DNA of 12,284 nucleotides from Pseudomonadota bacterium (GTDB lineage Bacteria; Pseudomonadota; Alphaproteobacteria; Rhodospirillales; Magnetospirillaceae): positions 1-12,284 of the forward strand of contig JAEXAH010000117.1 of the NCBI GenBank assembly GCA_023458315.1. The letters run 5' to 3'. Position 1 is the first letter of the stretch; every line of letters starts with the position of its first letter. A program made the position numbers and the translations under genes. A model generated the notes under the pieces. It was not told the origin of the DNA. It ran no database searches and saw nothing but the letters and a program-made list of their open reading frames with translations. Shown here one piece after another: positions 1 through 9,517 of this stretch.

Positions 1-1
1 G

Positions 2-121
2 TCCGAAGCTGCTCCGGCTGCCGCCGAAGCCGCCGAGCAGCCCGAGGCCCCGCGCGAACGCGCCCCGCGCCGCCGCGCCCCCCGCGCCGCCGCCCCGGCC
101 CCGGAAAACGTCGAGGTCTGA
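2..121 (+). CDS. C-terminal tail of an unidentified protein (5' end outside window)
   Basis: An open frame enters from the left edge and ends at a TGA at 119-121, giving 39 visible residues. They are almost all Ala, Pro, Glu and Arg and end in ENVEV. This is a low-complexity, probably disordered, basic and acidic tail. Tails like this occur on alphaproteobacterial RNA-handling proteins such as RNase E, DEAD-box helicases and Rho-like factors, but nothing visible identifies the family. The frame is supported by third-position G/C bias and by a strong terminator 23 bp after the stop. The gene is convergent with the Crp/Fnr gene. I assign no function. Confidence 0.6.
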   Translation, partial: SEAAPAAAEAAEQPEAPRERAPRRRAPRAAAPAPENVEV

Positions 122-144
122 TCCGGCCCGATGCTGAAAAGACG

Positions 145-173
145 AAGCCCCCGGTGAAAACCGGGGGCTTTTT
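145..173 (+). terminator. Rho-independent terminator after the left-edge gene
   Basis: A perfect 10-bp stem (AAGCCCCCGG at 145-154 with CCGGGGGCTT at 161-170) encloses a 6-base loop, TGAAAA. It is followed by a short T tract at 169-173. It lies 23 bp after the stop codon of the partial gene and points the same way. Confidence 0.9.
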
Positions 174-206
174 CGTTGGGTCTTCGCGGATTAGCAGGGA
201 AGTGTC

Positions 207-316
207 CGTCATGGCCGGGCTTGACCCGGCCATCCACGTTTGTCCGCAAGCAGCTTATCGGAAAGAAGGGGGCAGACGGTGCCGCGTGGATGCCCGGATC
301 AAGTCCGGGCATGACG
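207..316. repeat. Pair of inverted palindromic repeat units
   Basis: Two 32-bp units, 207-238 and 285-316, are inverted copies of each other, with 28 of 32 positions matching when one is reverse-complemented. Each unit is itself a hairpin: ATGGCCGGG/CCCGGCCAT around CTTGA at 211-233, and ATGCCCGGA/TCCGGGCAT around TCAAG at 290-312. The 46-bp spacer shows nothing I recognise. This motif belongs to a dispersed intergenic palindrome class that I recall as common in alphaproteobacteria. It fills the space between two convergent genes. Confidence 0.8.
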
Positions 317-366
317 AACGCGGTTGCTCGGCCAGCAGCCCCGCAATTCCGTGATGAACCTTTTTT
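296..366 (-). repeat. Dispersed repeat, copy 1, directly after the Crp/Fnr stop codon
   Basis: Read on the minus strand from 366 down to 296, this stretch aligns with 12108-12179 on the plus strand. Over 72 columns I count 8 mismatches and 1 gap. It starts with six A, continues through a GGTTCATC...AGCAACCG block and runs into the palindromic unit at 285-316. It begins 5 nt after the TAG stop of the Crp/Fnr gene and has the same orientation as that gene. Confidence 0.8.
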
Positions 367-371
367 GTTGC

Positions 372-1091
372 CTACACCCGGTGCCGTTCAGGATGGGATT
401 CCGTCACAGCGGCGGGCGCCAGGGTGACGCGGCGGCCGGTGAAGGCCAGACGGCCCTGGTCCGACAGGCGGCGCAGGGTGCGGCTCAGCACTTCCGGGCT
501 GGTGCCGACCATGGCGGCGATGTCGCGCCACGACAGCGGCAGGGTCAACGAGCGGGTGCCGTCGGCGGCGGTGTCCACCTCGGCGGCCAGTTGCTCGACC
601 ACCGCCAGGATGCGGTCGGCCAGATCGGCGGCGCACAGGCGGAAGATGGTGTCTTCCTCGTCGCGGGCCTCGAAGCTGCCCTGGCGCAGCACCGCGCCGC
701 GGATGGCGGCGTCGGACAGGGCGGTGTTCAGCCGCTCCAGCGGCACGAAGCAGGCGGCGGTGTCGGTCAGCGCCCGTGCCGAGGTGCCGTGCACCCCGTC
801 GGCGAACAGGTCGGCACAGGGAAACAGCGCGCCGGGGCGCAACAGGCGCAGGATGACCATGTCGCCCTCGGGATCGACCCGCTCCAGCGCCACCAATCCG
901 GCGGTCAGGCTGAAGGCGCCGCGCACCGGGTCGCCCTGGTGAAACAGGTGGTCGCCGCGCACGAAATCCAGGTCGGCGACGCTGCGCGCCAGCGGACAAC
1001 CACAGGCGCCGCCATGACCGATGGCGGGGCGGTGTCCTTCAAAGGATCGGCCCTGCCGGGCGCGGGCGCAGCGATCGTTGAAAGCGCACAT
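372..1091 (-). CDS. Crp/Fnr family transcriptional regulator, FNR-type recognition helix
   Basis: A 239-residue regulator, the usual length for the family. Residues about 40-120 form the cyclic-nucleotide-binding-like beta-barrel (FVRGDHLFHQGD, then ERVDPEGDMVILRLLRPGALF). Residues about 182-224 form the winged helix-turn-helix. The recognition helix reads SPEVLSR, so it has the E-x-x-S-R pattern (E200, S203, R204) with which FNR reads TTGAT-N4-ATCAA. Cysteines lie at 2, 8, 30, 32, 92 and 114. C114 (AACFVPLE) aligns with the central cluster cysteine C122 of E. coli FNR, but the N-terminal spacing is not the classical C-x2-C-x5-C. An oxygen- or NO-sensing iron-sulfur cluster is possible but unproven. 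I chose the ATG at 1091 because an AGAGGA lies upstream and it keeps C2 and C8; the ATG at 1124 and a TTG at 1148 are alternatives. The gene is divergent from clpB. Confidence 0.88.
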   Translation of the reverse strand: MCAFNDRCARARQGRSFEGHRPAIGHGGACGCPLARSVADLDFVRGDHLFHQGDPVRGAFSLTAGLVALERVDPEGDMVILRLLRPGALFPCADLFADGVHGTSARALTDTAACFVPLERLNTALSDAAIRGAVLRQGSFEARDEEDTIFRLCAADLADRILAVVEQLAAEVDTAADGTRSLTLPLSWRDIAAMVGTSPEVLSRTLRRLSDQGRLAFTGRRVTLAPAAVTESHPERHRV

Positions 1092-1174
1092 GAAGGTGTA
1101 TCCTCTGTCCCTGTTCGGAAGCATGCGCCGATTCTTTTCCTGCTTCAACGCAGCCTAAAGTCGGAACCGGTACG

Positions 1175-1202
1175 GTTGCCAAGTCCGGAAAACCCTCCAT
1201 AT
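1175..1202 (+). promoter_or_regulatory. Candidate sigma-32 (RpoH) heat-shock promoter of clpB
   Basis: GTTGCC (1175-1180) is followed after 16 bp by CCATAT (1197-1202), with a run of C just before it (AACCCTCCATAT). This resembles the RpoH pattern CTTG...C-rich CCATnT, with the first -35 base changed from C to G. It lies 78 bp before the clpB start, and clpB is a classic heat-shock gene. The call rests on visual matching only. Confidence 0.5.
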
Positions 1203-1267
1203 CTATCCACGGTTCCGAGAGGGTGTCCGGCGCTGCCTATGGTTGGGGCGCGGGAAACCTGTCGCCT

Positions 1268-1273
1268 GGGAGG
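1268..1273 (+). promoter_or_regulatory. Ribosome binding site deciding the clpB start
   Basis: GGGAGG lies 6 bases before the ATG at 1280. It picks this start over the longer in-frame reading from 1223, and it gives the MDFEKYTERSKGF N-terminus typical of ClpB. Confidence 0.8.
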
Positions 1274-1279
1274 TATGGA

Positions 1280-3865
<2,586 letters not shown>

Positions 3866-4043
3866 AGCACTTCAGTAAATGCATATATGCCATTCCGGTT
3901 TGTGTGCGCATCTCATTTGCAAAGATGTGACACCCATGCTAGAAGGGCGGCTCCTAGGGTGGATACCCCATCCCCGGGGCGAAATTCTTTTGGCCGGTGC
4001 TCCGTTCCCCCTCCCCCCCCTAGGGGTGCTGGCCGCAAGGCGC

Positions 4044-4069
4044 GGGGTTCCCGTTTCGACGGGAACCCC
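4044..4069. other. Stable hairpin with TTCG loop
   Basis: An 11-bp perfect stem, GGGGTTCCCGT with ACGGGAACCCC, closes a TTCG tetraloop. No T tract follows, so it is not an intrinsic terminator on its own. It sits 14 bp before the bidirectional terminator between clpB and recQ and could support termination, protect RNA ends or belong to the possible small RNA. Confidence 0.6.
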
Positions 4070-4083
4070 GGCCAACGCAAAAC

Positions 4084-4118
4084 AAAACGCCCGGAAGGCT
4101 GGACCTTCCGGGCGTTTT
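4084..4118. terminator. Bidirectional terminator between convergent clpB and recQ
   Basis: A perfect 15-bp stem pairs 4084-4098 (AAAACGCCCGGAAGG) with 4104-4118 (CCTTCCGGGCGTTTT) around a 5-base loop. Each strand ends in TTTT, so it can stop transcription from either side. It lies 26 bp beyond the recQ stop and about 220 bp beyond clpB. Confidence 0.88.
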
Positions 4119-4143
4119 CGTTGCCGTCTCCGGGAACAGGGCG

Positions 4144-5934
<1,791 letters not shown>

Positions 5935-5966
5935 GGCGCCGGACTATATCCGCCTGCGTGGAATTA

Positions 5967-5995
5967 CGGAACCCGAATGCGGCATTCGGGTTCCG
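5967..5995. repeat. Near-perfect palindrome in the recQ-galU spacer
   Basis: CGGAACCCGAATGC (5967-5980) and GCATTCGGGTTCCG (5982-5995) are perfect inverted arms separated by one base, so an RNA hairpin would have about 13 pairs. It is 33 bp upstream of the recQ start. Without a T tract it is not a terminator. It may be a repeat unit or an operator. Confidence 0.7.
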
Positions 5996-5997
5996 CA

Positions 5998-6036
5998 GCG
6001 GCCATTGCGGCCGCGGCCAAGCGGCCGGATGGCCGC
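5998..6036. repeat. GC-rich inverted repeat in the recQ-galU spacer
   Basis: GCGGCCAT (5998-6005) pairs with ATGGCCGC (6029-6036). The 23 bases between them are rich in GCGGCC. It directly follows the palindrome ending at 5995, so the two form a tandem of palindromes between divergent genes. Confidence 0.55.
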
Positions 6037-6047
6037 GCCCGGCGAGG

Positions 6048-6069
6048 GAACATGAAAACTGCCATGTTC
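6048..6069. promoter_or_regulatory. Dyad GAACATG-N8-CATGTTC upstream of galU
   Basis: Seven-base perfect arms are separated by eight bases, centred 90 bp before the galU start. The size and symmetry suit a dimeric regulator, but I cannot name one. The spacing does not fit the alphaproteobacterial LexA box (GTTC-N7-GTTC). Confidence 0.4.
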
Positions 6070-6088
6070 TTGCCATCAACCGGACATT

Positions 6089-6118
6089 GGGAAAACGCAA
6101 TGCGGGGGCATTGTTCCC
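6089..6118 (+). other. Leader hairpin just before galU
   Basis: GGGAA (6089-6093) pairs with TTCCC (6114-6118), and inside these CAATGC (6098-6103) pairs with GCATTG (6108-6113) around a GGGG loop. The hairpin ends 30 bases before the ATG, so it could lie in the 5' leader and affect translation or RNA stability. Confidence 0.4.
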
Positions 6119-6148
6119 GTCATCGCAACTCTCGCTGACGAGACGTCC

Positions 6149-7024
6149 ATGATCCGCAAAGCCGTTCTTCCCGTTGCCGGTATGGGTACCCGCGTGCTTC
6201 CCGCCACCAAGGTGCTGCCGAAAGAGCTGCTGCCGGTGGTCGACAAGCCGCTGATCCAGTACGCGGTGGAAGAGGCCGCCGAGGCCGGTATCACCGAGAT
6301 CGTGCTGGTCACGGCCAAGGGCAAGGAACTTCTGGCCGACCATTTCGACACCTCGGCCGAACTGGAGCGCCAGCTTGAGGCGCGCGGCAAGACCGAGCTT
6401 CTGGAAATCGCCCGCTCCACCTGCCCCAAGGGTGTGACCATCACCACCGTGCGCCAGCCCGCGCCGCTGGGCCTGGGCCATGCGGTGTGGTGCGCCAAGC
6501 CGGTGGTCGGCAACGAACCCTTTGCCGTGCTGCTGCCCGACGACCTGATCATGGGCAAGCCCGGCTGCCTGAAGCAGATGGTGGATCAGTGGAACCAGAC
6601 CGGCGGCCATCTGGTGGCGGTCGAGAATGTGCCGCTGTCCCAGGTCAACCGCTACGGCATTCTGGACGTGATCGAGGAAGTGGGCCAGGTGGCCCGCGCC
6701 CGTGGCATGGTGGAAAAGCCCGCCCCGGAACAGGCGCCCTCGACCCTGTCGGTGATCGGCCGCTACATCCTGGACCCGGTGGTCTTCGACTATTTGGACA
6801 AGAAGCAGAAGGGCCAGGGCGGCGAGATCCAACTGACCGACGCCATCGCCGCCACCCTGGACCGGGTCGGCCTGTCGGGCCTGCGCTTCGTCGGCAACCG
6901 CTATGATTGCGGCAACAAGGCGGGCTACGTCACCGCCATCGTCGATGCCGCCCTGGCCCATCCCGAAACGGCGGCGGCGCTGTATGCCCATCTGGAAACG
7001 CTGATGGGGCGCCGCGTCGCCTGA
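6149..7024 (+). CDS. galU: UTP--glucose-1-phosphate uridylyltransferase
   Basis: A 291-residue nucleotidyltransferase that makes UDP-glucose from UTP and glucose-1-phosphate in the cytoplasm, feeding lipopolysaccharide and exopolysaccharide synthesis. The N-terminal signature G-M-G-T-R-x-L-P-A-T-K-x-x-P-K-E spans residues 11-26, with the catalytic R15 and K25. A magnesium-binding LPDD lies at about 129-132. The substrate motifs VEKP and GEIQLTDAI follow, then YDCGNKAGY near the C-terminus. Length and motif order match GalU rather than the RfbA or GlmU families. The ATG at 6149 gives the normal MIRKAVLPVAGMGTR start, with only a weak Shine-Dalgarno (GACGAGA). It appears to be a single-gene unit, divergent from recQ. 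Confidence 0.96.
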   Translation: MIRKAVLPVAGMGTRVLPATKVLPKELLPVVDKPLIQYAVEEAAEAGITEIVLVTAKGKELLADHFDTSAELERQLEARGKTELLEIARSTCPKGVTITTVRQPAPLGLGHAVWCAKPVVGNEPFAVLLPDDLIMGKPGCLKQMVDQWNQTGGHLVAVENVPLSQVNRYGILDVIEEVGQVARARGMVEKPAPEQAPSTLSVIGRYILDPVVFDYLDKKQKGQGGEIQLTDAIAATLDRVGLSGLRFVGNRYDCGNKAGYVTAIVDAALAHPETAAALYAHLETLMGRRVA

Positions 7025-7043
7025 TCGTAAAGCATGACCCGCC

Positions 7044-7076
7044 AAAAAAGGGGGGGCGGCCGCAAGGCTGCCCCCC
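7044..7076. terminator. Hairpin after galU, T tract on the minus strand
   Basis: An 11-bp stem with one G-T pair (7051-7061 with 7066-7076) closes a GCAA loop 27 bp after the galU stop. On the plus strand it is followed by TGTCATG, not by T. The six A at 7044-7049 give the T tract only when read on the minus strand. It may still end galU transcripts weakly, or block transcription coming from the right. Confidence 0.6.
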
Positions 7077-7087
7077 TGTCATGTGTA

Positions 7088-7101
7088 TGATCAGGTGATC
7101 A
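7088..7101. promoter_or_regulatory. Dyad TGATC-N4-GATCA upstream of the hemerythrin gene
   Basis: TGATCAGGTGATCA has perfect 5-base arms and a 4-base centre, the geometry of Crp/Fnr family operators. The bases match FNR TTGAT-N4-ATCAA only partly. A second perfect palindrome, GGTGATCACC (7094-7103), overlaps it. It is centred about 75 bp before the start codon. Confidence 0.35.
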
Positions 7102-7169
7102 CCCTGTTGTGCGTTGCCTCGAGCTAGTATTACTTAGAGGCGATCTAAAAAATCTAGGGGATATCCACG

Positions 7170-7625
7170 ATGTCCATGCCCTGGCTGTCCAGCCTGAACA
7201 CCGGCGAGCGCGGCTTCGACGAGGATCATCGCCATCTGTTCGAATTGCTGGGCGAAATTCGCGCCAGCCTGGGGGCGGGCAATCTGTCGGGGGTGCGTGC
7301 CCTGTTCGCCGAGTTGCGGGCCGGAACCGAACAACATTACCGCGAGGAAGAGGCGGCCATGGCCCGCCACGGCTATCCGGCGGCCGCCGCCCACCGCGTC
7401 GGCCATGATCGCGGCCGCGCCGCCCTGGCATTGATGGATGCCCAATTGTCCGGCGGCCGTCTGGACCGCTTCGCCGAGGCGCTGGCCGATTACACCGCCG
7501 GCTATTTCCAGGGCGTGCTGCGCGACGATCTGCCGCTGGCGGCCTTCCTGCGCGAGCGGGCGCCGTTCCCGTGCGCTCCGCAATGCGCCCCGGCCGGAGT
7601 GCAGATTGGAATCTCTCCAGGGTGA
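7170..7625 (+). CDS. Bacteriohemerythrin-like protein lacking one expected iron ligand
   Basis: A 151-residue cytoplasmic four-helix protein of the hemerythrin family, which binds O2 at a di-iron centre for storage, sensing or delivery. Recognisable ligands are H20 (FDEDHRHLF), H56 and E60 (EQHYREEE), and H75 and H79 (HRVGHD). The last helix normally has H-x4-D followed six residues later by FL. Here it reads YFQGVLRDDLPLAAFL, so D120 is kept but the His position is G115 (Q114 is its neighbour). One histidine ligand is therefore missing. The C-terminal extension holds C135 and C139 (CAPQC), which is unusual. GGGGAT before the ATG at 7170 serves as ribosome binding site. It may be unable to bind O2 normally, or may use another ligand. 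Confidence 0.85.
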   Translation: MSMPWLSSLNTGERGFDEDHRHLFELLGEIRASLGAGNLSGVRALFAELRAGTEQHYREEEAAMARHGYPAAAAHRVGHDRGRAALALMDAQLSGGRLDRFAEALADYTAGYFQGVLRDDLPLAAFLRERAPFPCAPQCAPAGVQIGISPG

Positions 7626-7659
7626 TGTTGGAATCACTCAAATCATTGACGTATCTCAA
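7606..7659. promoter_or_regulatory. Three FNR-box-like 14-mers upstream of the cytochrome c peroxidase gene
   Basis: TTGGAATCTCTCCA (7606-7619), TTGGAATCACTCAA (7628-7641) and TTGACGTATCTCAA (7646-7659) follow one another at 22- and 18-bp steps. The third matches FNR TTGAT-N4-ATCAA at 8 of 10 fixed bases and has TTGA/TCAA symmetry. The first lies inside the end of the hemerythrin gene. Peroxidases of this family are often FNR-activated in other bacteria, and the window encodes an FNR-type regulator. The third site is centred 154 bp before the start codon, so a long leader would be needed. Confidence 0.5.
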
Positions 7660-7806
7660 TGCGGCGTCAGTTCTTTTGGCCGAACGTCCGGGGTGAGGCG
7701 TGGCCCGATGACCTGAACAGGGGGTGGTTGGTCCGCGCATCGCACTCGCCGTCCCAAGCTAGAGAGGGGGAGGGCGAGGAACGCCACCAATAAGGGGGAT
7801 TTCCCG

Positions 7807-8811
7807 ATGTCTCTGCGCCACACGCTGTCCCTGGCCGTGCTGCTGTCGGCCGCCGCCGGTCTGGCCCACGCCGCCCCGGCTTCCGACGAACCGATCCAGC
7901 CCATTCCCGCCGCCAAGGTGAAGGACGCCGCCCTGGTCGAGCTGGGCAAGAAGCTGTATTTCGATCCCCGCCTGTCCAAGTCGGGCTTCATCTCGTGCAA
8001 TTCGTGCCACAACCTGTCCATGGGCGGCACCGACAACCTGAAGACCTCCATCGGCCACAACTGGCAGAAGGGTCCGATCAACTCCCCGACCGTGCTGAAT
8101 TCCAGCATGAACCTGGCCCAGTTCTGGGACGGCCGCGCCGCCGACCTCAAGGCCCAGGCGGGCGGCCCCATCGCCAATCCCGGCGAGATGGCGTCGAACC
8201 ACACCCTGGCGGTCGAGATCCTGCAATCCATCCCGGGCTACGTCGCCGAGTTCAAGAAGGTGTTCGGCTCCGAGAAGGTGACGATCGAGGAAGTGACCAA
8301 GGCCATCGCGGCGTTCGAGGAAACCCTGGTCACGCCCAATTCGCGCTTCGACAAGTGGCTGAAGGGCGACAAGAAGGCGCTGACCCCGCAGGAAGTGGCG
8401 GGCTATGCGCTGTTCAAGGATTCCGGTTGCACCGCCTGCCATAACGGCCCGGCGGTGGGCGGCAACTCGTTCCAGAAGATGGGCGTGGTCGAGCCCTATC
8501 AGGCCACCAGCCCGGCCGAAGGCCGCGTCGCCGTGACCAAGGACGAAGCCGACCGCTTCAACTTCAAGGTTCCGACCTTGCGCAACGTGGAACTGACCTA
8601 TCCCTACTTCCACGACGGCGAGGCCGCGACCTTGACCCAGGCCGTGGACACCATGGGCCGCATCCAGTTGGGCAAGAAGTTCACCGCCGAGGAAAACGCC
8701 AGCATCGTGGCCTTCCTCAAGTCCCTGACCGGCGAGCAGCCCAATTTCAAGATGCCGATCCTGCCGCCGTCCTCGGACAGCACCCCGCGTCCGGTGCCGT
8801 TCGACAAGTAA
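7807..8811 (+). CDS. Periplasmic diheme cytochrome c peroxidase (CcpA/MauG family)
   Basis: A 334-residue secreted protein that should reduce hydrogen peroxide to water with electrons from cytochrome c or a cupredoxin. A signal peptide covers residues 1-22 (cut after AHA). Two heme-binding motifs are present: CNSCH at 64-68 (low-potential peroxidatic heme) and CTACH at 208-212 (high-potential heme). M283 in DTMGRIQLGKKF lies where the second heme's methionine ligand is expected; that methionine favours a peroxidase over MauG, which has tyrosine there. The length is typical. The ribosome binding site AAGGGGGA lies before the ATG at 7807. The gene stands alone between a regulatory spacer and its own terminator. 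Names in use for this family include ccpA and ccp, so I leave the symbol empty. Confidence 0.95.
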   Translation: MSLRHTLSLAVLLSAAAGLAHAAPASDEPIQPIPAAKVKDAALVELGKKLYFDPRLSKSGFISCNSCHNLSMGGTDNLKTSIGHNWQKGPINSPTVLNSSMNLAQFWDGRAADLKAQAGGPIANPGEMASNHTLAVEILQSIPGYVAEFKKVFGSEKVTIEEVTKAIAAFEETLVTPNSRFDKWLKGDKKALTPQEVAGYALFKDSGCTACHNGPAVGGNSFQKMGVVEPYQATSPAEGRVAVTKDEADRFNFKVPTLRNVELTYPYFHDGEAATLTQAVDTMGRIQLGKKFTAEENASIVAFLKSLTGEQPNFKMPILPPSSDSTPRPVPFDK

Positions 8812-8829
8812 ATCCTGTTCCTGACAGGG

Positions 8830-8862
8830 AAAGGGGGCCGACCGCTGTCGGCCCCCTTTTTT
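8830..8862 (+). terminator. Rho-independent terminator of the peroxidase gene
   Basis: A perfect 13-bp stem (8830-8842 with 8847-8859) has a CGCT loop and is followed by a six-T run at 8857-8862. It starts 19 bp after the stop codon and separates the peroxidase gene from the iron genes. Confidence 0.95.
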
Positions 8863-8902
8863 CATGGCTGCCCCGCATCGCGGCAAAACCGTAAAAAAGC
8901 TG

Positions 8903-8932
8903 TTGCCTCCGCAATATGCGAGTGATTATCAT
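8903..8932 (+). promoter_or_regulatory. Candidate sigma-70 promoter of the P19-like gene
   Basis: TTGCCT (8903-8908) and TATCAT (8927-8932, five of six bases of TATAAT) are separated by 18 bp. The -10 overlaps the first Fur-box-like site, as expected for a Fur-repressed promoter. Confidence 0.5.
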
Positions 8933-8958
8933 CCGCGTTGATAGTGAGAATCATTCCC
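8918..8958. promoter_or_regulatory. Two adjacent Fur-box-like sites
   Basis: The 19-mer at 8940-8958 matches the classical Fur consensus GATAATGATAATCATTATC at 15 of 19 positions. The one at 8918-8936, read on the minus strand, matches 13 of 19, including the uninterrupted core ATGATAATCA. Their centres are 22 bp apart and they cover the -10 region and likely start of transcription of the P19-like gene. This predicts iron repression. Matches were counted by eye. Confidence 0.75.
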
Positions 8959-8976
8959 TGAGAGGGAGAGCGAGAT

Positions 8977-9501
8977 ATGACTTTCAAGTCCCTGCTGGCC
9001 GCCGGTGTCGCCCTGGCCCTGGTTTCCACCGCCGCCGTGGCCGGTGAGCGCCCGATCGGCGAGCCGGTCGAAAAGAACGGCATGGAAATCGCCGGCGTCT
9101 ACCTTCAGGCGGTGATGATGGAGCCGCACATGGCGGCCCACGAGAATACCGACATCCACATCGAAGCCGACATCAAGGGCGCCAAGGGCAACAACAACGG
9201 CTTCGGCGAAGGCGAGTGGATTCCGTATCTGGACGTCTCCTACGTCATCACCAAGCAGGGCTCGAGCTTCAAGAAGACCGGCACGCTGTATCCCATGGTG
9301 GCGTCGGACGGCCCGCATTACGGCGACAACATCAAGATGGACGGCCCGGGCAAGTACCACGTCGCCTATACCCTGAAGCCCGCCGCCCACAACTTCCTGC
9401 GCCATACCGACAAGGAAACCGGCGTCGGCAAGTGGTGGCAGCCCTTCACCGTGGAATGGGATTTCGCCTACACCGGCACCGGCGCCAAGAGCGGCTACTG
9501 A
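8977..9501 (+). CDS. P19/Tp34 family periplasmic iron/copper-binding protein
   Basis: A 174-residue exported protein of the Tp34/P19/FetP family. These proteins bind copper and iron in the periplasm and help bring in iron, usually beside an FTR1-type permease. The signal peptide is residues 1-22 (cut after AVA). The family metal motifs are visible: MMEPHMAAHENTDIHIEADI with M48, H51, H61 and E63, and YPMVASDGPHYG with M107 and H114 at the seven-residue spacing of P19 M88 and H95. A further His (H138 or H143) precedes the WW pair, matching the last copper ligand. The rest is an immunoglobulin-like beta fold in the family. GAGAG precedes the ATG. No permease gene adjoins it within the window; the next gene encodes a bacterioferritin-associated ferredoxin. 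The Fur-like sites upstream fit an iron-starvation role. Confidence 0.92.
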   Translation: MTFKSLLAAGVALALVSTAAVAGERPIGEPVEKNGMEIAGVYLQAVMMEPHMAAHENTDIHIEADIKGAKGNNNGFGEGEWIPYLDVSYVITKQGSSFKKTGTLYPMVASDGPHYGDNIKMDGPGKYHVAYTLKPAAHNFLRHTDKETGVGKWWQPFTVEWDFAYTGTGAKSGY

Positions 9502-9517
9502 TAACGGCCGCTGGCGC

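Larger units (their letters stand above)
3917..4118 (+). ncRNA. Possible small RNA between clpB and recQ (promoter to terminator)
   Basis: An AT-rich patch after clpB contains TTGCAA (3917-3922), a 17-bp spacer and TAGAAG (3940-3945) preceded by an extended -10 TG (3937-3938). A transcript starting near 3952 would run about 167 nt to the terminator at 4084-4118. It would contain small hairpins (GGGT/ACCC at 3957-3968; palindromes CCCCGGGG at 3972-3979 and CCCCTAGGGG at 4017-4026) and an 11-bp TTCG-loop hairpin at 4044-4069. No open frame here looks like a protein. The terminator may simply serve clpB and recQ, so this is a hypothesis. Confidence 0.25.

Noticed and set aside
207..316. CRISPR-like repeat pair
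   Set aside because: There are only two units, they are inverted and not direct, and each is a self-palindrome; no cas genes are present.
6048..6069. LexA/SOS box near recQ
   Set aside because: The GAAC and GTTC halves are inverted and 14 bases apart, which does not fit GTTC-N7-GTTC. I kept it only as an unnamed dyad.
7759..8886. 375-residue open frame on the minus strand across the peroxidase gene
   Set aside because: It covers the peroxidase gene and its terminator in antisense and shows no known motif.
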